From: a virus
Reading direction: 5' to 3' (one strand)
Virus record (IMG/VR): IMGVR_UViG_3300044638_007138
Coordinates: 1-22,778 of that record
DNA: 22,778 nt
In this document: positions 1-7,100 of the stretch, piece by piece
Layout: every line of letters starts with the position of its first letter
Position numbering within the stretch: the first letter of the stretch is position 1
The notes under the pieces: model-generated
What the model was told of the DNA's origin: nothing
Database searches by the model: none
Seen by the model: only the letters and a program-made list of their open reading frames with translations
Position numbers and translations under genes: made by a program

Positions 1-1685
1 ACATTCGTAGTAAAGAGAGTCGTATTAATTCATCAGGTGGATTTGCTGGTGGTTTACTAAAATACTTAAAAATTGTTAATGAAGGATTAAGGTTCTTTAA
101 TCAACAAGGAAGAAGACCGGGTAGTGCAGCTATCTACATTGAACCTTGGCATAAAGACATCATTGATTTACTTGAAATTAAAAAGAACACAGGTGCTGAA
201 GAATTAAGAGCAAAAGATTTATTTACCTCAATTTGGTTACCGGACAACTTTATGAATGCGGTTAAGAACAACGATGATTGGTATTTGTTCTGTCCTAATG
301 ATATTAAAAAGGCGGGGATTAAACCATTACAAGAAACTTATGGTGATGAGTATGAATCAAATTATAATAAAGCCGTTGAACTTGGTTTAGGTAAAAAAGT
401 TAAAGCTCAAACAATTTGGAACAAAATTATTGAATCTCAAGTTGAAACAGGGGTTCCTTATTTATGTTCTAAGGATAGTGCTAACAGAAAAACAAATCAT
501 CAAAACATTGGGGTGATTAAACAATCTAACCTATGTAATGAGATTTACCAATATACTGATGAGAACACCACAGCAATCTGTACATTATCATCAATGGTAT
601 TAAAAAACTTTATCATTAAAGGTGAGTTTGATTTTAAATTACTTTATAGTGAAGTTAGAAAAGTTGTTAGAGCACTTAACAAAGTTGTTGATATTAATAG
701 TTACTCAACTGAACAAGGTAGAAAAGGTGGGTTGGAACAAAGAGCAATTGCGATTGGAACACAAGGACTTGCTGACGTATTCTTTTTAATGGACTATATC
801 TTCACAACTGAAGAGGCAAAAAAACTTAATAAACAAATCTTTGAAACTATCTACTTTGCGGCAATTACGGAAAGTATGGAATTATGTAAATCAGGTGAAT
901 ACAGACCATACGAATTCTTTAAAGGTTCGCCAATGTCAAAAGGAGAATTCCAATTTGATATGTGGGGATTAGATTACGAAGGGTTAAGTAGAATGTGGGA
1001 TTGGGATTCACTTAAATTAGAAGTGTCTAACCACGGGGTTTGTAACTCGTTATTCACGGCTCAGATGCCAGTTGCGTCTTCAGCTAAAATTACAGGTTCA
1101 TTTGAAATGACTGAACCGGCTCACTCGGCTTTATTTAATCGTCGTGTAGTTGGTGGGGAAATTTTAATTGTTAACAAATACTTGATTAATGATTTTGAAA
1201 AAATTGGTATTTGGTCTGAAGATTTAAAAAATGAAATCATTATGAATGAAGGTTCGGTTCAAAATATCAACTTTAATAATTATCTTGACCAAGAAGATAA
1301 AAATTACAATAAAAAAGTTAAAAGAATTGAGCATTTAATTCCAAAATACAAAACAATTTGGGAGATATCTCAAAGAGAACTTATTGATATGGCGGCAGAC
1401 AGAGCACCATTTATTGACCAATCACAATCAATGAATATCTATATGTCAGAACCAACATTATCAAAAATTTCATCATCTCACTTTCATTCATGGGGTAAAG
1501 GACTGAAAACTCTTTGTTATTATGTTAGGACTAAAGCGATATCAACCGGAGCAAAACACTTAGCGGTGGATATTTCAAAAGTTAATCAATCAACAGTTAA
1601 ACAAGAGAAACCAAAAGTGAATCTTGTTGAACCTACAACAAAACCAACAGATTCAGAATTTGAATGTTTTGGATGTGGTTCATAA
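1..1685 (+). CDS. nrdA: Ribonucleoside-diphosphate reductase large subunit, class Ia (5'-partial)
   Basis: This is the catalytic subunit that reduces ribonucleoside diphosphates to deoxyribonucleotides with a radical-generating small subunit (NrdB, not in the window). The frame is open from base 3, so the true start lies upstream; the first internal ATG (252) is not the start. Visible hallmarks are the RPGSAAIYIEPWH and KKNTG region near 115-195, SNLCNEI with the active-site N, C and E (C at 534-536), the partner cysteine in AICTLSS (579-581), the FIDQSQSMNIYMSEP block, the tyrosine pair for radical transfer in CYYVRT (1518-1523) and a C-terminal CFGCGS with the thiol-exchange CxxC (1665-1676). 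The 15-residue spacing of the two active-site cysteines and the CxxCGS end match the eukaryote-like branch of class Ia (human RRM1 ends CLMCGS) more than E. coli NrdA. About 20 extra residues lie near 1270-1335. The first redox cysteine must be upstream of the window. It supplies dNTPs for phage DNA synthesis. Confidence 0.96.
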   Translation, partial: IRSKESRINSSGGFAGGLLKYLKIVNEGLRFFNQQGRRPGSAAIYIEPWHKDIIDLLEIKKNTGAEELRAKDLFTSIWLPDNFMNAVKNNDDWYLFCPNDIKKAGIKPLQETYGDEYESNYNKAVELGLGKKVKAQTIWNKIIESQVETGVPYLCSKDSANRKTNHQNIGVIKQSNLCNEIYQYTDENTTAICTLSSMVLKNFIIKGEFDFKLLYSEVRKVVRALNKVVDINSYSTEQGRKGGLEQRAIAIGTQGLADVFFLMDYIFTTEEAKKLNKQIFETIYFAAITESMELCKSGEYRPYEFFKGSPMSKGEFQFDMWGLDYEGLSRMWDWDSLKLEVSNHGVCNSLFTAQMPVASSAKITGSFEMTEPAHSALFNRRVVGGEILIVNKYLINDFEKIGIWSEDLKNEIIMNEGSVQNINFNNYLDQEDKNYNKKVKRIEHLIPKYKTIWEISQRELIDMAADRAPFIDQSQSMNIYMSEPTLSKISSSHFHSWGKGLKTLCYYVRTKAISTGAKHLAVDISKVNQSTVKQEKPKVNLVEPTTKPTDSEFECFGCGS

Positions 1686-1706
1686 TAAAATACCAATAAT
1701 TATATT

Positions 1707-1737
1707 AATCCCGGCAATGTCGGGATTTTTTATTTTT
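1707..1737 (+). terminator. Rho-independent terminator after nrdA
   Basis: A 7-bp perfect stem, AATCCCG (1707-1713) paired with CGGGATT (1721-1727), has a 7-base loop and runs straight into a T-rich tract (TTTTTTATTTTT). It begins 21 bases after the nrdA stop codon. Four G-C pairs in such AT-rich DNA make this the clearest terminator in the window. It separates the nucleotide-metabolism unit from the virion genes. Confidence 0.88.
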
Positions 1738-1740
1738 AGG

Positions 1741-1748
1741 TATTTATA
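1741..1748 (+). promoter_or_regulatory. Candidate late-promoter element TATTTATA before the baseplate genes
   Basis: TATTTATA lies just after the nrdA terminator, 38 bases before the ATG of the gp25-like gene. TATTTAT followed by A or T recurs in each larger gap between virion genes (see 4101, 4167, 12790 and 19214). It resembles a T4-type late promoter in being a short A/T box near the start of late units. The T4 consensus TATAAATA is its reverse complement, so orientation is uncertain. The role is inferred from position and recurrence only. Confidence 0.35.
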
Positions 1749-1764
1749 AGAAATAATCATAAGA

Positions 1765-1776
1765 CTATAATTATAG
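1765..1776. promoter_or_regulatory. 12-bp perfect palindrome next to the gp25-like start codon
   Basis: CTATAATTATAG is a perfect palindrome ending two bases before the ATG at 1779. It also contains TATAAT (1766-1771), which is too close to the start codon for an ordinary promoter unless the message is leaderless. It could be a protein-binding site, a small hairpin over the start region, or chance in A/T-rich DNA. Confidence 0.2.
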
Positions 1777-1778
1777 AT

Positions 1779-2249
1779 ATGGCAGACGGAACAACATATG
1801 GACTTAATTTCCCTTTCAGGGATTCATTAAAGGGTGACTATTTACAGTTAACTGAATTTGAAGCTCAAGAAATTAAGGCGGATTTAATTCACTTACTTTT
1901 GACTCGAAAAGGTTCAAGATATTATTTACCGACATTTGGAACAAGACTTTATGAGTTTTTGTTTGAACCATTTGATGGGTTAACATTTGATGCTATTGAA
2001 TCTGATATTCGAGATGCTGTAGGTACTTTTATGCCAAATTTATTATTAAACCAAATTACAATAAGTCCTGCTGACCCTCAAGAAGAAGTTGATTTAGCAA
2101 CAGGAATGGCGACAATAGGAACAAGTGAGTCATCTGTTTATCGGTTTCCGGGTAAAGGGACTTCAGAATATACCGCAAAAATAAAAATAGATTACTCGAC
2201 AAACAATTCAACTTTTGGACCGAGTGATTTCGTTATCATTAATATTTAA
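1779..2249 (+). CDS. gp25: gp25-like baseplate wedge protein
   Basis: This 156-residue protein belongs to the GPW/gp25 family, small proteins that join the baseplate wedge to the tube/sheath assembly in contractile tails. T4 gp25 has 132 residues. The family pattern is visible: an N-terminal FPF segment, an amphipathic helix (FEAQEIKADLIHLLLTRKGSR, residues about 27-46), the conserved TRKGSRYYLPTFGTRLYEFLFEP run and a following helix (IESDIRDAV). The EPR-type motif usually found after that helix is replaced by FMPNLLL. The next gene is gp6-like, 6 bases downstream, which is the same order as 25-6 in T4 and supports both calls. No Shine-Dalgarno sequence precedes the ATG. The family call is firm; detailed contacts are inferred from T4. 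Confidence 0.9.
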   Translation: MADGTTYGLNFPFRDSLKGDYLQLTEFEAQEIKADLIHLLLTRKGSRYYLPTFGTRLYEFLFEPFDGLTFDAIESDIRDAVGTFMPNLLLNQITISPADPQEEVDLATGMATIGTSESSVYRFPGKGTSEYTAKIKIDYSTNNSTFGPSDFVIINI

Positions 2250-2255
2250 TATCAT

Positions 2256-4094
2256 ATGGCAAATCGTAATATATCATATACTACAAGAGATTTTCAAGGA
2301 ATAAGAACTGAATTATTAAACTATGTAAGAACTTATTACCCTGAATTAATACAGGATTTCAATGACGCTTCGGTATTCTCGGTGTTTTTAGATTTGAACG
2401 CAGCGGTTGCAGATAATTTACATTATCATATTGATAGAAGTATACAGGAGACGGTACTACAATACGCTCAACAGAGGTCTTCAATTTATAATATTGCAAG
2501 AACATATGGATTGAAATTACCGGGTCAAAGACCATCGGTATCTTTAGTAGATTTTTCAATTACGGTTCCGGCCTTTGGAGATAAAGAGGATGAAAGATAC
2601 TTAGGAACATTAACAAGAGGGTCTCAAGTTGTTGGAGCGGGAATTGTTTTTGAAAACATATATGATATTGATTTTACATCACCATATAATGCTCAAGGGT
2701 TTCCAAATAGATTAAAAATACCAAATTTTAATGCTAATAACGTTTTAATTAATTATACCATTACTAAACGAGAATTGGTTGTTAATGGTATTACTAAAGT
2801 GTTTAAAAGAGTAATTACACCTAATGATGTAAAACCATTCTTTGAATTATTTTTACCTGAAAAAAATGTGTTAGGTATTACAAGTGTATTACTTAAGAGT
2901 GGAACTGAATATACTAATATTCCTTCGACCGCAGAATTTTTAGGTGTTGAAAATAAATGGTATGAAGTTGATTCATTAGCTGAAGATAGAGTTTTTATTG
3001 AAGACCCAACTAAAGTATCGGACCAACCAGGTATTAAAGTTGGTAGATATATTCAAACACAAAATAGATTTATAAGTGAATATACCTCCGAAGGGTTTAA
3101 AAAGATGACTTTTGGTGGTGGAACAAACACAGCTCAAGATGCGTTAGACCAATTTACAACAGTTGGTGCGACAATTGACTTACAAAGATATTCAAACAAC
3201 TTTTCATTGGGTTCTGCGTTAATACCTAATTCCACATTATTCGTTCAGTATCGAGTTGGTGGTGGTTTGGCGACAAACTTAGGTACAAATGTGATTAATC
3301 AAGTTGGTACTGTTAATTTCTTTGTAAACGGACCATCTGAGTCAACTAACTCATCTGTTGTTAATTCACTAAGATGTAATAACGTTACTGCCGCGATTGG
3401 TGGTGCGGGGACTCCTTCATTAGAGGAGATTAGAAATTATGTTTCATTTAATTTCTCAGCTCAAAAAAGAGCAGTAACGGTACAAGATTACGAATCAATT
3501 ATTAGAAATATGCCATCAGAGTTTGGTGCACCTGCAAAAGTATCCATAACCGAGAATAATAATAAGATATTAATTCAGTTATTATCGTATGATACTTCAG
3601 GTAAATTAACAAGTATTGTGTCTGATACTTTAAGACAAAATGTTGCAAATTACCTATCCAATTATAGAATGATGAACGATTATATTTCAATATTAACGGC
3701 TGATGTTATTGACTTAAGTATTGATGTTCAGATTGTGTTAGATTCCGCTCAAAATTCAGGACAAGTTATTTCTGATGTAGTTGATAGAATTTCGACTTAT
3801 CTTAATCCACAAACAAGGGAATTAGGTCAAAATGTTTATTTATCTGAAATAAGAAGTATTGTTCAAAATCAAAATGGAGTTTTAACTGTTGCTGGTTTAA
3901 ATGTTTATAATAATGTTGGAGGACAATATTCTTCTTCCGAAACATCTATGGAATATAGTAATTTGGAAACAAAAGAAATCGCACCGGTTGATGATACAAT
4001 TTTCGCTCAACCATCTCAAGTTTATCAAATTAGATATCCTAATAAGGACATTAGGGTGTCGGTTAAAAATTTCCAATCAGTTACCTTTTCATAA
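2256..4094 (+). CDS. gp6: gp6-like baseplate wedge protein (Baseplate_J family)
   Basis: This 612-residue protein is close in length to T4 gp6 (660 residues), which dimerises to form the inner ring of the baseplate and carries the sheath-contraction signal. The N-terminus has the typical opening: YTTRDFQGIRTELLNYV, then a D-x-S-V-F-x-x-F/LDL-x-A-x-x-D-x-x-x-Y stretch (residues about 36-58) and LPGQRPS near residue 90. The C-terminal half shows the Baseplate_J-like pattern: EEIRNYVSFNFSAQKRAVTVQDYESII (about 396-420), then beta-rich segments and NYLSNYRMMNDYISI. It follows the gp25-like gene and is followed by a 95-base gap. No membrane segments or signal peptide were seen. The fold and role come from the family; no residue-level function can be assigned. 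Confidence 0.88.
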   Translation: MANRNISYTTRDFQGIRTELLNYVRTYYPELIQDFNDASVFSVFLDLNAAVADNLHYHIDRSIQETVLQYAQQRSSIYNIARTYGLKLPGQRPSVSLVDFSITVPAFGDKEDERYLGTLTRGSQVVGAGIVFENIYDIDFTSPYNAQGFPNRLKIPNFNANNVLINYTITKRELVVNGITKVFKRVITPNDVKPFFELFLPEKNVLGITSVLLKSGTEYTNIPSTAEFLGVENKWYEVDSLAEDRVFIEDPTKVSDQPGIKVGRYIQTQNRFISEYTSEGFKKMTFGGGTNTAQDALDQFTTVGATIDLQRYSNNFSLGSALIPNSTLFVQYRVGGGLATNLGTNVINQVGTVNFFVNGPSESTNSSVVNSLRCNNVTAAIGGAGTPSLEEIRNYVSFNFSAQKRAVTVQDYESIIRNMPSEFGAPAKVSITENNNKILIQLLSYDTSGKLTSIVSDTLRQNVANYLSNYRMMNDYISILTADVIDLSIDVQIVLDSAQNSGQVISDVVDRISTYLNPQTRELGQNVYLSEIRSIVQNQNGVLTVAGLNVYNNVGGQYSSSETSMEYSNLETKEIAPVDDTIFAQPSQVYQIRYPNKDIRVSVKNFQSVTFS

Positions 4095-4100
4095 CAGGTT

Positions 4101-4108
4101 TATTTATT
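4101..4108 (+). promoter_or_regulatory. Candidate late-promoter element TATTTATT, first copy in the 4095-4189 gap
   Basis: TATTTATT begins six bases after the gp6-like stop codon and 89 bases before the next ATG. A TATAAT box follows at 4121-4126. It matches the recurrent gap motif. A second, better placed copy lies at 4167, so this one may be decorative or drive a longer leader. Confidence 0.25.
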
Positions 4109-4161
4109 ACCCAACTATCTTATAATTAAAAGTAAGGTGTGTGAATTTTAAAAATAACACA

Positions 4162-4181
4162 TAAACTATTTATTAATTAAA
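4162..4181 (+). promoter_or_regulatory. Candidate late promoter upstream of the 1660-residue gene
   Basis: The core TATTTATT (4167-4174) is flanked by TAAAC on the left and AATTAAA on the right. The whole 20-base block matches the block at 12785-12804 in 19 positions. The core begins 23 bases before the ATG at 4190, against 24 in the other case. Shared sequence, shared spacing and placement at the head of a gene block make this the best promoter candidate here, although no experiment or known consensus backs it. Confidence 0.45.
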
Positions 4182-4189
4182 AGAATTGC

Positions 4190-7100
4190 ATGGGTCAGTC
4201 TTATAGAATTAAAACCGAATTAGGTATCAACAAAACTATTAACGTTGAGTTGGACCAAGACTTTGAGTTTTTAGAAATATTATCACTAAAAATACAACAA
4301 GCTGATGTGTACACAAGAAGTTGTGCGGACTATGGAGTAATTGTTGGTAGGGTTACTGCTAATAACGGATTTGGTATTCCAAATGCTCGAGTTTCGATTT
4401 TTATACCAATTACTGATGTAGATGAATCTAACCCAATAATTTCAAGTATATATCCTTACAAATCACCAACAGATAAGAATGAGGATGGTTATCGTTACAA
4501 TTTATTACCTTACGAAAAATCTTATTCTGTTCATGCCGCAACAGGAACATTACCAACAAGAGATGATGTCTTAACGGATAGTGTTGCAGTACAAATTTAC
4601 GACAAATATTATCGTTATACCACTAAGACTAATGAAAGTGGTGATTATATGATAATGGGTGTTCCATTAGGGTCTCAGACTTTAGTTATGGATGTTGACT
4701 TATCTGACATTGGTGAATTTTCTTTAACGCCTCAAGATTTAATTAGAATGGGACTTGCAACTGAAAGTCAAGTTGCTGGTAATACTTTCAGAAGTTCAAA
4801 CGATTTGACATCTTTACCTCAAATTATTTCATTAACCAAAACATTATCGGTTTCACCATTATGGGGTGACCCTGAAATATGTCAAATTGCTGTAAATCGT
4901 GTTGACTTTGATTTAAGGGATGAGGCTAATATTGATATACAACCAACATCGGTTTTCATGGGGTCTATTTTCTCTACTACTGATAGAATGAGATTGAGAA
5001 GTAATTGTAGACCAAGAGACAACATGGGTAACCTTTGTTCAATGATTGCGGGTCCTGGTCAAATATTGGCTATACGACAAACAATACAACAAGATAGTGG
5101 AGGTAATCCTATATTAGAGCAGTACTTATTAGAACAATCAGGGAATGTTATAGATGGTAGTGGAGCTTGGTTAGTTGAATTACCAATGAATTTAGATTAT
5201 TTCACAACTAATGAGTTTGGTGAAAAGGTTATATCTAATGACCCTACAATAGGTATACCGACAAAAGGTAAGTATCGATTTAAAGTTAAGTGGCAGCAAT
5301 CACCGAGTCTTAGTCAACAAAATAGAAGAGCTAATTTTTTAATTCCAAATGTTAGAGAATATGGTTGGTCAACTTCCGATAATGACCCAAATTATTCGGG
5401 AAATATTACGGTACAAAACAAATTAAAAAGTTCTTATTATTTTGGTTTAGATTGGAATGGTTATGCTCCGGGTGGTACGACAGGGTTTACCTCAACAGAA
5501 AGAATTCAAAAATTAGATGAAATAATTGATTGTCAAGATACATTTTATGAATTTAAATATAACCGAGTTTATACGGTTTCAAATTTAATTGATGAGTATA
5601 AAAAAGGTGGAAGGGCAAATTTTATTGGAATAAAAGAAGTGGACGATTCTTCTTGTGAATCAACAATCAATAAATTTCCAGTAAATGATGGTTTTAAAAA
5701 TTTTAATTTGTTTTTCTTTATATTTTCGATTTTGATGCAAGTACTTCAAATTATTTCGATTCCGTTATTAATTGTTATTCATGTTCTTGCATTTGTTTGG
5801 AATACATTAGTTAAGTTTAAAGATTGGTTTATTGTGTTCATGGGAATATTGATAGGATATTATGGATATATGGCTATTAAAAGACTTATTGAAGCTGGCA
5901 AGGCGACAAAAGATGGTGGTATCTTGGCAGCGGCTTCAGCAGCGGCGTATGCAGGTATTTATACTTCGGGATTAGGTTCTTTCTTTGCTAAGTTGTCAAC
6001 TACTGCATTTTTAGAAGCAAAGAATTTAACTGCACAGGCAACAGAATACGGTATTATTGCTGGTAAATTGGCTCTTTTACTTACTGCATTTATTATTATT
6101 TTTAATTTATTTAAAGGACAACCTATTAGAGGATTTCAATTACCCGTAATTACATATCCTGATTGTATAAGTTGTGAATGTGGTACATCATCTGTTGACG
6201 CAGAGACATCAAGTGCACCATTAGGTACTTTAATGACTCAATTTTCAAACAACTTTAATTATTATAATAATTTTGTAACACCAATAAATCAATTAAATAT
6301 TACTACAGACCCAGCAACGGTGCAAACTTCTTTTTCAATTGCCATGGGTGGTAATAGTGATGTTAACAATGACAATCAAGTATATAAAGTAATGGAATCA
6401 CCTGTAACAATTATTACTAGTGGAAGTGTTACAAATGATTTTTTTGCTTATTCAAATTATTATCCTTTTGGTGAGAGAATTAACAATTTTAATCTTAGAC
6501 AAAAATATTTCGCCGGTGTTAATCGTATTAGAGTGTCATTTGACAATAGCGTTAATAGTCACTACGATAATACTTTAGTTATTATTTATGATACTCCAAT
6601 ACAATCCGGAACCCTTTTAACCTTTGTAGACCCATTAACAACGAAAGATGTTAATGCAACGTATACGGGTAATACTGGTTCGTATAATAGAGGTATTAGT
6701 GGTACATCATTAAATAGTGGAGCGTCAACTTACACTGTAAATTATTGTGACCCAAATAATCAATTAAATAATTTATCGGTAAATTATCAATTAAATACCG
6801 GTTCTACTCAACAAAATTATAAATATCCTTCAGATGTTGAGTATTTTCAAGTAATAACGGGTATGACTGTCCAAGAAGCGTCTACTATGTGGGACACAAC
6901 TACTGATGGATTATTACCAAATATAATGGAATCCGGTACTGTCATATTATATAGTAAGTTAATCGAAGTACCACCAGTATTGTTTAATAATAACCCAGCT
7001 ATCGTATTACAACCGGGGTATTCTTATTGGGAACAAGATTCTACACCTTCATATAAAACATCTGATTTATTCGAGGATTTTTCTCAAAGACATATTTTAA

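Noticed and set aside
252-254. ATG at 252 as the start of the ribonucleotide reductase gene
   Set aside because: Clear NrdA sequence continues upstream in the same frame to the window edge, so this is an internal methionine.
1741-1748. T4 late promoters (TATAAATA) on the minus strand at 1741 and 12790
   Set aside because: The reverse strand reads TATAAATA, but no minus-strand gene follows either site. The + strand reading at gene-block heads is the more sensible one.
4138-4162. A hairpin with TGTG/CACA arms in the 4095-4189 gap
   Set aside because: The arms are four bases with a weak A/T inner stem. No T tract follows and it cannot be told from chance.
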